A stretch of DNA of 64,000 bases from a virus, in IMG/VR virus record IMGVR_UViG_3300048582_000084, positions 17,137 to 81,136 of that record. One strand, given 5' to 3'. Made by a program: the position numbers and the translations under genes. The notes beneath the pieces were generated by a model. That model was not told the origin of the DNA. It ran no database searches and worked only from the letters and a program-made list of their open reading frames with translations. Positions 9,724 through 17,708 of the stretch are shown here, piece after piece. Numbering within the stretch: the stretch's first letter is position 1; each line of letters opens with the position of its first letter.

Positions 9724-10983
9724 ATGAGCATTATTCGACCATCTCTGATGATGGACTTTTCGGCAACAAACCGCCGTATTCCTCCAACTTTGTCTTTCTC
9801 CCGCACAAGCGGCGCGACGGTCCTAGGAAATGCTGGTTCTTGGAGAGAGGTCCCAGCCAACGTGCCGCGTTTTCAGCACGACCCTATTACTGGGGCCTGC
9901 CTAGGAATTTTGCGGGAAGCTAGCACAACAAACAACAACCGGAACCCTCGCGGCGAGGGAACCGGCGGCACGTCGGGTGCGCCCACTAATTGGGTTGTTG
10001 GTTTGGGTGGTCTCACTCTTACTAAGGTCGGGAATTTCGTAGTTAACGGTGTTGACGTAACTCGCCTCCGCTTGAACGGCACAGCGTCTGGTGTGACGGC
10101 AACGGTGGATTTCGAAACCACAACTGGGATCGTTGCTGCACCTAGCCAGTCTTGGACTAGCAGCTTCTTTTATCGTACTTTTAGCGGTTCTGGTGCCCCC
10201 AACAACTATCGCTTCCGAATGAACGGCAGAACGGCTGCTGGCGCGGGAGTTAGCGGTAACTCGTTTAACACTACGATTTTCTCTCCAACTTCTGTTCTTA
10301 CACGGTACGAGCGCTCGGAGACACTGACTTCGGACGTTTCTATCGAACGAGTGACTAATGGCGTTCAGTTCGACCTAACAAATGGAGCGGCTTACGACTT
10401 CACTTTTGATGTCGGTTGGCCGCAGATGGAGCTAGGCCTTTTCGCGTCTTCCCCCGTTCTTCCTCCAGTTGGCGCACCCGCCGCTACAGCGCGTTCTGCC
10501 GACAGCATCTCGCTAGCCCTAGCTGACTTTGGGCTGGCTTCCCTTCCAGAGTACACGGTAGTTGCTTCCGCGCTTGCGGGGTCGTCTACTATCTCTACTA
10601 ACCAGTCTATCGTTGAGCTGCATAACGGCACTGCGGACGAAGTCATCCAGTTGGTTCGCCGGGGATCAGGCGGCAACGCCCGTGGTTTTGTGATCACCAG
10701 TGGTGTCGAACAGGGACCACTCGACGCAAACCTTATTTCTATTCCTACCGGGGCCGCTTACACGGTAGCGTTCGGTGTCAAGTCCAACGATCTTGCGATC
10801 ACTTTTAACGGCTCTGCTGTGGCCATTGATACCAGCGCTGCTGTACCAACGGTCCTCACTACTATGCACCTAGGTGGCGCCCGCGCCGGTGACCGCGCTA
10901 TTGCGAGTACTTTGCGCCGTGTTGCTGTTTACCCGCGCCGCCTAACAAACGCTCAACTTCAGACGATTGCGGCGGGAGTCTAA
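9724..10983 (+). CDS. Lectin-like tail protein (probable receptor-binding)
   Basis: 419 residues, beta-rich, with the same module as in the hub protein: a GEGTGG...PTNW segment, SSFFYRTFSG, WPQMELG and SSPVLPPVGAPA motifs, then a second half resembling a LamG/concanavalin jellyroll (ITFNGSAV, RRVAVYPRRLTNAQLQ). A C-terminal jellyroll ending in a Y-x-R-x-L-(T/S)xAQL motif is common in phage tail proteins that bind sugars. The location at the end of the tail operon supports a receptor-binding or structural adsorption role. It has no visible enzyme motif. Confidence 0.7.
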   Translation: MSIIRPSLMMDFSATNRRIPPTLSFSRTSGATVLGNAGSWREVPANVPRFQHDPITGACLGILREASTTNNNRNPRGEGTGGTSGAPTNWVVGLGGLTLTKVGNFVVNGVDVTRLRLNGTASGVTATVDFETTTGIVAAPSQSWTSSFFYRTFSGSGAPNNYRFRMNGRTAAGAGVSGNSFNTTIFSPTSVLTRYERSETLTSDVSIERVTNGVQFDLTNGAAYDFTFDVGWPQMELGLFASSPVLPPVGAPAATARSADSISLALADFGLASLPEYTVVASALAGSSTISTNQSIVELHNGTADEVIQLVRRGSGGNARGFVITSGVEQGPLDANLISIPTGAAYTVAFGVKSNDLAITFNGSAVAIDTSAAVPTVLTTMHLGGARAGDRAIASTLRRVAVYPRRLTNAQLQTIAAGV

Positions 10984-10988
10984 TCACT

Positions 10989-11525
10989 ATGCAGTACACT
11001 TACTACCGTTGGGCTGATCGTTCTTCCTGGCTCGCCGCCGCAGATTCCGCTGGTTGGGACCTCGATCACTCGGGGTCTCCGCTAGTTGAGGGTGTAGAAG
11101 CCATCGCAGGGCTCGCTCCTTCACCCGAAGGCGAGCCCTCTGACACGCGTTGGCATCTCGTTCTAGCGACGTCTTCCGAGCTACCGGAAGCCATCACCTC
11201 GGCTGAGCAGCCTACCACTGACGCGCCATTCTGGTGGTCTGGTGTCCCTCGCGAAGTGGCGGCTCCGGTCTCTCTGGCGCTTCCAGACCTAACGGCTAGA
11301 CAGCTACGCCTCGGCCTTCTTCTGGTTCTCGGGATGACTGCCGCCGACGTTGAGTCCCTAATCGAGAGCATCCCAGATGCCACGCAGCGTCAGGTCGCCC
11401 ACATCGAGTGGGAGTACGCTACGACCTACGTTCGGACGCACCCCCTCATTACTACCATTTCGTCTGCTCTAGGGCTGACAGACGCTCAGATTGATTCGGC
11501 TTGGGTATACTCCGCTTCGCTGTAA
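10989..11525 (+). CDS. Tail fibre assembly-type protein
   Basis: 178 residues. The C-terminal half has the pattern LTARQLRLGLL...GMTAADVESLIESIPD...IEWEYAT...HPLI...LGLTDAQIDSAW, which recurs in proteins encoded just after tail fibre genes in many siphoviruses and prophages; their function is generally given as fibre assembly or a small fibre accessory. It is the last plus-strand tail gene and is followed by a strong terminator. The family pattern is seen in the sequence; the role is inferred from position. Confidence 0.65.
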   Translation: MQYTYYRWADRSSWLAAADSAGWDLDHSGSPLVEGVEAIAGLAPSPEGEPSDTRWHLVLATSSELPEAITSAEQPTTDAPFWWSGVPREVAAPVSLALPDLTARQLRLGLLLVLGMTAADVESLIESIPDATQRQVAHIEWEYATTYVRTHPLITTISSALGLTDAQIDSAWVYSASL

Positions 11526-11560
11526 CCATCTGATAAATCTACAAACTCAATCTCGTTCAG

Positions 11561-11593
11561 CCGCACGATCTATGGTCGTGCGGTTTTCTTTTT
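11561..11593 (+). terminator. Terminator of the tail operon
   Basis: Perfect 8-bp stem CCGCACGA/TCGTGCGG with a 7-nt loop, followed by TTTTCTTTTT. It ends the plus-strand structural transcript ahead of the attP region. Confidence 0.9.
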
Positions 11594-11649
11594 GACAATA
11601 AAGAGTGAAATAAAAGCCCGACATACTAAGTATAGTGTCAGTCTGATCG

Positions 11650-11660
11650 AAAGTACTTTA
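11650..11660. repeat. AAAGTACTTTA motif copy 1 (intergenic)
   Basis: The palindrome AAAGTACTTT plus A, in the non-coding stretch between the tail terminator and attP. One of seven exact copies in the window, all with the same flank polarity. Confidence 0.7.
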
Positions 11661-11695
11661 TATGTAGCGCGAAGTAAAAAGCACTCAATAACGGT

Positions 11696-11740
11696 TTTGG
11701 TAAGGGAGAGGTCGAGAGTTCAATCCTCTCCAGCAGCACC
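11696..11740 (+). other. attP core: 3' half of tRNA-Thr(GGT)
   Basis: From the anticodon loop TTGGTAA onwards the sequence reads as a tRNA 3' half: anticodon-stem strand GGGAG, variable loop AGGTC, T-stem GAGAG, T-loop TTCAATC, T-stem CTCTC, acceptor strand CAGCAGC, discriminator A, then CC. The 5' side does not pair and the final CCA is not completed, so it is not a tRNA gene. It lies 94 bp past the 3' end of the integrase gene, the usual place for an attP core that restores a host tRNA gene on integration. The rest of this roughly 300-bp gap has no gene. Confidence 0.8.
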
Positions 11741-11833
11741 TCGGAACCCTTTGAAAAACCTCGGTTTTCTCAGCGGCTCCAATCCGGGTTTATCGTGCAA
11801 AACCCGATATTCAGGTACAAGTATAGAACGCAG

Positions 11834-12895
11834 CTAGAACGCTACAGCACGCATCGCGCCCGCCACGAACTCCGGGGAGTGGTGTCCATAGACGCGCTCC
11901 ACTACGTCCTTCGATGTGCTGGTGAATTTGGCGATTTCTTCGAAGGTCATCCCGGCCTGAACCATCCACGTAATCGCGGTATGTTTCAGCACATGCGCGC
12001 TGATGACCTCGATACCCGCCCGCTCGCACGCAGCCCTTAAAGCGACTTTAACGTCCTTGATCGGTTCCCCTCGGAACTCGATGACAAAAGACGTCTTCGC
12101 GCGCTCCTTGGCCGATTTGAGCGCCTCGATCAGCCTGACGTTTCCAGCGATGGGCGTCCTGCCCCGCCGCTTGTTCCCGACGTCGTCACCAAAATCGAGC
12201 GATTCATGTCCTGGGCGGCTCAGGTCCACGGATGACCAAGGCAGTGTCAAAATCGCCTCGCGGCGCTTGGCGCTCGTCAGTCCGATGAGAATGAACAGGG
12301 CGAGGTGCGGAGGTGCCGCCAGCATGAGGCGGTTCGCTTCTTCCTTCGTGATCCAGCGCGCTCGGCTTGCGCCTGCGGATAGTTCCACCCGGAAGGTCAC
12401 CTCTCGCTCGATCATATGCTCCGACCACGCCCAATTCAGCGCAGCCCGTAGCGACCGAAGCTCCTTGCTGACGGTTGCCTCGCCCACCGGCTGGTCACCG
12501 TAGCGCCCGCCCTTCCGGATCACAGGCTCTTCAAGGCGATCTTCAACGTAGTCGTTGACGACGGTCTGCGTGATGCTGTCCGCGTAGAGCGCTCCAAGAT
12601 GGCGCTTGAGGGGCGCGTAGCAGTACGGAAGCTGGCCAGGGCGCGCGACGGTCGGCGTTCGATACGTCACATAGGCATCGCATAGCTCTGCCACAGTAGG
12701 GCGAGCGGCAAGCTTCGGCTTTCTGTAGTCCTGCGCGAACCGTGTGCGTTGTGCTTCGGCTTCCTTGGGGTCTTTGGTGCCCGTCGCCTTGTCGCGCGTC
12801 TTCCCGGTCTCGGGGTCTGTGTAGCGAATGACGTAGTAACCATCATCGCGCTTCGTTAGATTGAAATTTGGGGACTGAAGTTTGGTCCTGGGCAT
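11834..12895 (-). CDS. int: Tyrosine integrase
   Basis: 353 residues. An N-terminal arm-binding segment (DGYYVIRYTDPETGK) and a SAM-like core-binding domain come before a catalytic domain with Arg in TSAKRREAIL, HVLKHTAITW (the usual HxLR, here with Lys in the Arg place) and the C-terminal ERVYGHHSPEF motif holding the Tyr. The YGHHxP form is common in alphaproteobacterial prophage integrases. It should integrate the phage at a tRNA-Thr gene through the adjacent attP. A good ribosome site, AAGGAGCAAAAATG, supports the start. A hairpin just upstream separates it from the dUTPase group. The Lys in the HxxR position is noteworthy. Confidence 0.9.
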   Translation of the reverse strand: MPRTKLQSPNFNLTKRDDGYYVIRYTDPETGKTRDKATGTKDPKEAEAQRTRFAQDYRKPKLAARPTVAELCDAYVTYRTPTVARPGQLPYCYAPLKRHLGALYADSITQTVVNDYVEDRLEEPVIRKGGRYGDQPVGEATVSKELRSLRAALNWAWSEHMIEREVTFRVELSAGASRARWITKEEANRLMLAAPPHLALFILIGLTSAKRREAILTLPWSSVDLSRPGHESLDFGDDVGNKRRGRTPIAGNVRLIEALKSAKERAKTSFVIEFRGEPIKDVKVALRAACERAGIEVISAHVLKHTAITWMVQAGMTFEEIAKFTSTSKDVVERVYGHHSPEFVAGAMRAVAF

Positions 12896-12909
12896 TTTTG
12901 CTCCTTACT

Positions 12910-12940
12910 AAAATACCCTCGCGGTCTCCCGCGAGGGTAT
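12910..12940 (-). terminator. Terminator after the AbrB-like gene
   Basis: Perfect 12-bp stem (ATACCCTCGCGG and its complement) with a 4-nt loop and a short T-run on the minus strand, just ahead of the integrase ribosome site. Confidence 0.8.
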
Positions 12941-12943
12941 AGC

Positions 12944-13129
12944 TTAATCTACGAGCTTGCGAAGCATAATTCCGCCGTCTGCGGTAACGACGCAGAGAAA
13001 CTCGTCGCCTTCCTTTGCACCGACGATATCGGTGATGATTTCGGGTAGAGGAAAGATTTCCCTACCCTTCTCGTCTTTCTCGACGGTCAGCCGAGTTCGG
13101 AAGTTGTAAGCTAGGCTCCAATGACTCAT
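12944..13129 (-). CDS. AbrB/MazE-like small protein
   Basis: 61 residues with a beta-strand-rich SpoVT/AbrB-like pattern (FPLPEIITDIVGAKEGDEFLCVVTADGGIMLRKL), which resembles the swapped-hairpin DNA-binding fold of MazE and AbrB. Such proteins are small transcription regulators or antitoxins. The start overlaps the dUTPase stop (TAATG), so it is translated with the nucleotide-metabolism group. No toxin partner is visible next to it. The family call rests on a short pattern. Confidence 0.5.
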   Translation of the reverse strand: MSHWSLAYNFRTRLTVEKDEKGREIFPLPEIITDIVGAKEGDEFLCVVTADGGIMLRKLVD

Positions 13130-13569
13130 TACCGTGCCCCCGTGGAGCCAAACGCTCCGTCGCCTCGATCCGTGTCCCCCAGCAGGCCGACTTCCACGAA
13201 TTCCGCCCGCTCAACGCGGGCGAATACCATCTGCGCGATCCGGTCTCCCGCATTAATGACGAAGCTGATATCCCCATGATTGATTAGGACGACACCAATC
13301 TCGCCACGATAGTCGGAGTCGATAGTACCCGGCGAGTTCAGGACAGTGACGCCGTGCTTCAAGGCAAGCCCAGAACGGGGGCGAATCTGCGCTTCGTAGC
13401 TATCAGGAATCTCCAGGCAGATTCCGCACTTCACCAGCGCTCGACTGCCTGGACCGATGATCAGATGTTCGGCTGAAATGAGGTCCATACCCGCAGCGCC
13501 CGCACTGGCGTAGAACGGGTAATTCCACTTTGAAGCATATGCTAGCTGATTGATCTTAACTTGCAGCAT
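13129..13569 (-). CDS. dut: dUTPase
   Basis: dUTP diphosphatase, which turns dUTP into dUMP and pyrophosphate, keeping uracil out of DNA and feeding thymidylate synthesis. At 146 residues it is the usual size for the trimeric family. The conserved motifs are visible: AGMDL (motif 1), [11 protein letters not shown] (2), [13 protein letters not shown] (3), GDRIAQMV (4) and the Gly-rich tail [10 protein letters not shown] (5). Eight bases separate it from the macrodomain gene upstream, and its stop overlaps the next start, so it belongs to one operon with them. Confidence 0.95.
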   Translation of the reverse strand: MLQVKINQLAYASKWNYPFYASAGAAGMDLISAEHLIIGPGSRALVKCGICLEIPDSYEAQIRPRSGLALKHGVTVLNSPGTIDSDYRGEIGVVLINHGDISFVINAGDRIAQMVFARVERAEFVEVGLLGDTDRGDGAFGSTGAR

Positions 13570-13576
13570 TTACGTT

Positions 13577-14026
13577 TTACCCTTCGTAGTCGTAGACGAC
13601 TGGCTGGTAGCTTGTCGCCGTTTCTTCGATGATTGTCTCAATGATCCGCCAGTTACCGCCGCCGAGACCGGCTCCGATGCGAGGCATGGCAATCTCGGTA
13701 ACTTTCTGAGCCTTGGCTTCGATGTTAATCGTTTCGAAGCACTTATAGATCGACTCGTAGTTGACTTGGCGCTTGTCGGTCCCGTATCCGCCCTGTGTGA
13801 TGGCGTTTAGGATACGTTTCCCGTTCGTCATTCCACCGTCGTAGACGCTACCGAGTTTAAGACCGAAGTTTTCATGCTCTTCGCGGTAGCTCTTATAGGC
13901 CTCGGGAAACTTCTCCCGAATGGTCTTGGCGACGCCACTACCCATGACGCCTAGAGCGTTGCAGCCGTGAACGATAACGCCCTCGGAAGCTTCCGTGACG
14001 TCGCCCTTCTTGTAGATGATCTTCAT
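13577..14026 (-). CDS. Macrodomain protein (ADP-ribose phosphatase/hydrolase-like)
   Basis: 149 residues forming one macrodomain. The ADP-ribose-binding features are present: GDVTE near the N-terminus, HGCNALGVMGSGVAKTIREKFP and the second loop PRIGAGLGGGNW. This pattern is closest to Poa1p/ALC1-type macrodomains, which remove phosphate from ADP-ribose-1''-phosphate (a tRNA repair by-product) or remove ADP-ribose from macromolecules. In a phage with RNA ligases and NAD genes either role would make sense: clearing repair by-products, or reversing ADP-ribosylation by host defences. The start overlaps the metallophosphoesterase stop (ATGA). The substrate cannot be told from sequence. Confidence 0.85.
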   Translation of the reverse strand: MKIIYKKGDVTEASEGVIVHGCNALGVMGSGVAKTIREKFPEAYKSYREEHENFGLKLGSVYDGGMTNGKRILNAITQGGYGTDKRQVNYESIYKCFETINIEAKAQKVTEIAMPRIGAGLGGGNWRIIETIIEETATSYQPVVYDYEG

Positions 14027-14790
14027 ATTTCCACTACCAAATTGGGGTTGAAGTTAGGATTTTCGAAACGCAGGCCCAGGCCGAACCTGTCGGTCGGGTA
14101 TCCGCGAGGGTTCGCAATTACGCGCGTCTTGCCGACCATGTAATCGTGGCTGGAATGGACATGACCGTGGACCCACAGAATCGGCTCGTACTTTAACATC
14201 ATCCATTCAAGGTCGCTGACGAACGCGGGGTTCAGCGGGCTTCCAATGAACTCTGGAGAGATTGACTGAGGCGACGGTGCATGATGCGTCATCACGACTG
14301 TCCTGTAGCTTCGGTACTTCTCCAACTGAACGCTTAGCCAGTCTACGGCTTCGTCGTGTAGGCTGCGCGTGTAGAATGGCGTTAGTCGGGCGTGTTCCTT
14401 ACCAACACCGATCAGCCGATAGTCCGACATTTGCATCGATGCGTATTGCATCGCTGTCACCTGACCGCCGTGGGCGAAATCGGTCCACAAGGTGCAGCAA
14501 AGAAACACCACGTCGTTGATGAGGGTGACCTTCATGTCGAGGAACCGAACGGATTGGTCCCTGTCGGCTTCGAACTCTTTCAGTAGGTCCTCAAGATTTT
14601 CCCCATAGAACTCATGATTCCCTGGAACCGCGAGGACTGGGCTCTTGTACCCAAAGGACTTTAAGGCTTCGATGCCCGCCGTCCCGTTCGCCACGTCGCC
14701 CGCGATCAGATTCACGTCGGCTTCTGGCGGCTTGTACGTCCAAGCGGGTGTGAACTCCAAATGGAGGTCCGACGCAATGTGTATCTTCAT
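14023..14790 (-). CDS. Calcineurin-like metallophosphoesterase
   Basis: 255 residues with all five signature blocks: SDLHLE (metal ligands Asp8, His10), AGDVANG, PGNHEFYG, a THHAP block and GHVHSS near the C-terminus. These bind two metal ions in phosphodiesterases and protein or nucleotide phosphatases. The substrate is unknown. It is coupled by ATGA overlaps to the macrodomain gene downstream and to the HNH gene upstream, which suggests a link to nucleotide or RNA-end processing, but that is inference. Confidence 0.9.
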   Translation of the reverse strand: MKIHIASDLHLEFTPAWTYKPPEADVNLIAGDVANGTAGIEALKSFGYKSPVLAVPGNHEFYGENLEDLLKEFEADRDQSVRFLDMKVTLINDVVFLCCTLWTDFAHGGQVTAMQYASMQMSDYRLIGVGKEHARLTPFYTRSLHDEAVDWLSVQLEKYRSYRTVVMTHHAPSPQSISPEFIGSPLNPAFVSDLEWMMLKYEPILWVHGHVHSSHDYMVGKTRVIANPRGYPTDRFGLGLRFENPNFNPNLVVEI

Positions 14791-15086
14791 TTATTTCTTC
14801 CGAATAATTGCGCGTTTCCGCGAAGGGTGTTTTCTCGTACCGTTACCGGTTCAAGATGGTTTGGATTTACACAGGCTCGATTGCGGCATAGGTGGTCTAG
14901 CAGAAGTCCGCTCGGCACCGGGCCGACGATCTCTTCGTAGAGCGCCCTATGCGCCACGCGGCATCGGCCGTTGACTCGCAGCTTCGCGTAGCCGTTTCCC
15001 GTGTTCCAACCAGAACACACCCAACACCCACTTTCCGGATCGACTTTCATGCGACCGGACAAGCGAGTGTAGATTGATGTTGACAT
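14787..15086 (-). CDS. HNH endonuclease
   Basis: 99 residues. The HNH core is clear: AHRALYEEIVGPVPSGLLLDHLCRN and CVNPNHLEPVTVRENTLRG, with zinc-type Cys residues (CWVCSG). This is the small phage HNH type often found as a free-standing homing endonuclease that nicks or cuts related genomes lacking the gene. It sits between the nucleotide genes, its stop overlaps the metallophosphoesterase start, and a terminator hairpin lies directly before its start. Confidence 0.9.
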   Translation of the reverse strand: MSTSIYTRLSGRMKVDPESGCWVCSGWNTGNGYAKLRVNGRCRVAHRALYEEIVGPVPSGLLLDHLCRNRACVNPNHLEPVTVRENTLRGNAQLFGRNK

Positions 15087-15087
15087 G

Positions 15088-15119
15088 AAAAAGGGGAGGG
15101 CCTTGCGGCTCTCCCCTTT
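15088..15119 (-). terminator. Terminator after the RNR unit
   Basis: Stem AAGGGGAG/CTCCCCTT with a T5 run on the minus strand; it ends the RNR/micro-ORF transcript 2 bp before the HNH start codon. Confidence 0.85.
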
Positions 15120-15124
15120 CTTAT

Positions 15125-15178
15125 TTAGCCGCCGAACTTCTTAATGACGGTCGGCTTGCCGTCTTTCCATCCGCTCAT
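15125..15178 (-). CDS. 17-residue micro-ORF after the RNR gene
   Basis: ATG to TAA encodes MSGWKDGKPTVIKKFGG. It has a good ribosome site (AAGAGGTAAAAT) starting at the stop of the RNR gene and ends just before the terminator. Nothing else explains this 100-bp space. It may be a real small peptide or a leader; no function is known to me. Confidence 0.45.
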   Translation of the reverse strand: MSGWKDGKPTVIKKFGG

Positions 15179-15191
15179 ATTTTACCTCTTC

Positions 15192-17192
15192 TTAGCGAAC
15201 CGGGCAGGCGCCCGTAGCGCACTCGTCACCCGCATCGATTGCATCTTCGGACTGCTCCGACAGCGACTCGATATTGATGAACTTCAGACCAGCCACATAG
15301 GCGTCGTAGACTTCCTTCGTGACAGGCTCTTGGGGAAGGTAGGGATAGCCAAGATCGGCGGCGGTCTTCAGCGGATCAGCCCGCAACAGGAAACTGACTC
15401 CCACGTAGTGGTCCCAGTTCTCCATCAGCCAGTCGATGATGGCTTCAATCTCGCTCGGGTCGTAGGACACGGTGATCGAGCAGTTCTGCTCGACGTAGTT
15501 GTCCATTGCGACCTTGTAACGCTCAAGCTGGCTTACCGCCGACTCAAGGTTGACCTCAAGATCGCCCACCTTCTCAAACTCGACGTCTTCCCAGGCCACA
15601 GGCAGCGTGACCACCCAATCGTAGCCGTTCGGGTGCTGGAAGACCTTGTAGTTGCCATCACGTAGGACAGGCACCAGCGGGTCATGGCGACCGAATGCCA
15701 CATTGTTGAAGATGTACTTCGCCAGCGGCTTGTGGATGCCCTCAGGCGCGTCGTAGCACTTCGACCCAGTGCCTTCCGGCTTGATCGTGGTGACGTTCTT
15801 CGGACGCGGTGTCCCTAGTTCGTCAGCCATGCTGTACGCGCCCATGACAGCCGTGTTCTTCAGCATGCGGTATTCGTAGGGGCCAATGTCCGACCGCGCT
15901 GCGATGCCAGTCAGGCTGACGCCGCACAGGCGCAGGAATTGGTTGTTCTCATGCCACGCGCTCTGGAGGATTTCGTCCTTCAGGTTCACGCAGGTCTGGC
16001 GGTAGTTGGCCCGCGAGATGAGGTAGATCGCTCGCAGTAGGCCAGCGGGGTCATTCTTGAACCTGTTCAGTACAACCGTGACGAGGTTACAGAAGCCCTT
16101 GTTACTGAGCAAAATCTCCGCGCATGGATTTAGGCCAGAGAACCACGGAGCGCGGCTCAGCGCCGCCTCACCATTGATCATGCCCGGCTCCGACCCACCA
16201 GCGGCGAGCATGAGTTCGAACATATGCTTGAGGTCTTCGCGCTTCGGCTTCTTGTAGAAGACCAGGGAGTTGTTCGACTGCCCTCGCTGCATCTGGCCCT
16301 TAGACCAGTAGTCCTTCTTACAGACTGCGAAGTCTTCCCATTCGGGGGAGCCGTATTCGAACAGGCTGATCTGCGCGGAGCGCCGGGTCGAGAGAATCGT
16401 GCCCAGCCAGTTGACGATGTCGTGGATGTCCATCTTACGAAGAAGCTGACCCGCACGCCGGTTCATCAGTTCGCAGATCGCGCGATACGCCACAGCAATC
16501 GTCTCGTCGCCTTGGCTGATCCAGCCATAGCCGCGCAGCCGCACACCGGCAGGACGAATCTCGCTGAAATCTAGGACCAGCTTCTCGGCGGCATACTTGC
16601 CCGCCATCAGCTTACCGACCGACTTCGCCCAGGCCTCCGCAGAGTCGCCCACGCTGATCGTCCACGTCTTGGTCTCGGCATCCCAGGTCTCGACGTTCGT
16701 CTCGCGACCGCGTTCGCCTTCGTTCCACTGCTCAAGCGTGCGCTTGGAGCGAACGACCTCGATGTTGTGGATCGGCTTGGTGAAGCCCGACAATGTGCCT
16801 GTAATAGGCGAGAAGCCAACGCCGCACCCCTGAAGCAGCAGCCACAGGGCGTCCACAACGTCCGCTACGGTCTCGATGTGCGAGAACGCGCAGTTAAAAT
16901 TGGAGGCCTCACGGCGCCTAGCGACTTCAGTGCCGCCAAGCCAGAGGGTTCGGCCTGCAACGCCGACCTTGCGGTCTAGGAGTAGCTGGCGAAGTTCGGT
17001 AAGTTCGGCATCCTGGCTCTTGTTAAGAGGGCGACCTAGGGCTCGCTTCCAAAGCCACCGCTGGTGTTCGACCACCCGGTCGATTGTCTCTTCCCAACTT
17101 TCGAAGACAGTACCTTCGGCGTCGAGCGGGCGGTTGTACGTGCGGCGCGTAATAACCTGCGCGCGAAAAGACGGAGTATAAGTTGTAGTCAT
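15192..17192 (-). CDS. nrdJ: Class II (B12-dependent) ribonucleotide reductase
   Basis: 666 residues. It reduces ribonucleotides to deoxynucleotides using adenosylcobalamin. The match is to the monomeric Lactobacillus-type ribonucleoside-triphosphate reductase: NFNCAFSHIETVADVVDALWLLLQGCGVGFSP near residue 100, the catalytic loop LNPCAEILLSNKGFCNLVTV near 355-375, KPEGTGSK further on, and a C-terminal Cys pair (ECATGACPVR) that relays electrons from a thioredoxin or glutaredoxin. A glutaredoxin gene lies nearby at 19313-19549. It needs host B12 supply but no oxygen. The start has ACAGGACAA upstream. Confidence 0.95.
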   Translation of the reverse strand: MTTTYTPSFRAQVITRRTYNRPLDAEGTVFESWEETIDRVVEHQRWLWKRALGRPLNKSQDAELTELRQLLLDRKVGVAGRTLWLGGTEVARRREASNFNCAFSHIETVADVVDALWLLLQGCGVGFSPITGTLSGFTKPIHNIEVVRSKRTLEQWNEGERGRETNVETWDAETKTWTISVGDSAEAWAKSVGKLMAGKYAAEKLVLDFSEIRPAGVRLRGYGWISQGDETIAVAYRAICELMNRRAGQLLRKMDIHDIVNWLGTILSTRRSAQISLFEYGSPEWEDFAVCKKDYWSKGQMQRGQSNNSLVFYKKPKREDLKHMFELMLAAGGSEPGMINGEAALSRAPWFSGLNPCAEILLSNKGFCNLVTVVLNRFKNDPAGLLRAIYLISRANYRQTCVNLKDEILQSAWHENNQFLRLCGVSLTGIAARSDIGPYEYRMLKNTAVMGAYSMADELGTPRPKNVTTIKPEGTGSKCYDAPEGIHKPLAKYIFNNVAFGRHDPLVPVLRDGNYKVFQHPNGYDWVVTLPVAWEDVEFEKVGDLEVNLESAVSQLERYKVAMDNYVEQNCSITVSYDPSEIEAIIDWLMENWDHYVGVSFLLRADPLKTAADLGYPYLPQEPVTKEVYDAYVAGLKFINIESLSEQSEDAIDAGDECATGACPVR

Positions 17193-17270
17193 TTGTCCTG
17201 TTATTATTCTGATATTTCAAAGGCTTATATGGACCAGCGTAAAGCTGCGGTCCTGCAAAAAGGGGACGGG

Positions 17271-17669
17271 CTAATGCCCGATCCCCGTACCAGCCGACAC
17301 TACTCGCTGCTGGTGAATGCTGTACTCGCGGTCGAACAGCCGCCACTCGTAATTGTCGAGCCCGTGACAGGTCTTGAGATACGTCGCGACCTCTTCCGGC
17401 TCAAAATCGGCACAGGAATACAGGTCGAACTGGAGATTCGACGTCCCATCGAACCTGTCCCAATCATGCCACACCATGTGCGAGGTCGTTAGAAGGACCG
17501 CGCCCGTGTACCCTACATTGTCCTGCTCGTTACACTTCACCACGTTCGGCGGTGAAAGTACTTTCATCCCAACGAGACGGACGATGTTCAGCAGTGTATG
17601 GTAGATATCCGCTTCGGACGTGGGGCTCGTAATGAACCCCTTTAGAATCAAGTGCTTATGTGCAAGCAT
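17271..17669 (-). CDS. Divergent SpeD-family (pyruvoyl decarboxylase-like) protein
   Basis: 132 residues, the size of bacterial AdoMet decarboxylase proenzymes. The block TTSHMVWHDW...FDLYSCADFEPEEV lines up with the SpeD motif ESHxxIHTWPE...VDxFxCG: the Ser that becomes the pyruvoyl group, the proton-donating His five residues later and the later Cys are all present, although the residue before the Ser is Thr rather than Glu and the rest is divergent. Known relatives include AdoMet decarboxylase and neofunctionalised arginine/ornithine decarboxylases. The true substrate is unknown. A canonical SpeD is encoded at 57854-58234. Confidence 0.6.
   Translation of the reverse strand: MLAHKHLILKGFITSPTSEADIYHTLLNIVRLVGMKVLSPPNVVKCNEQDNVGYTGAVLLTTSHMVWHDWDRFDGTSNLQFDLYSCADFEPEEVATYLKTCHGLDNYEWRLFDREYSIHQQRVVSAGTGIGH
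17555..17564. repeat. AAAGTACTTT motif copy 2 (in SpeD-like gene)
   Basis: Palindromic AAAGTACTTT inside the SpeD-like coding sequence; this copy is followed by C instead of A. Confidence 0.6.
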
Positions 17670-17683
17670 GTGGAGTCCTGATA

Positions 17684-17708
17684 GAAACGGGGGCTATTCG
17701 CCCCCGTA
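17684..17708 (-). terminator. Terminator before the SpeD-like gene
   Basis: Stem ACGGGGGC/GCCCCCGT with a 5-nt loop and TTTCT on the minus strand, overlapping the end of the 17694-17972 gene. Confidence 0.8.

Noticed and set aside
11592-11640. TTGACA promoter after the tail terminator
   Set aside because: No -10 element at 15-19 bp and no gene downstream on the plus strand; TTGACA is the end of the T-run.
11696-11741. Functional tRNA-Thr
   Set aside because: Only the 3' half is present and CCA is not complete; position by the integrase fits attP.
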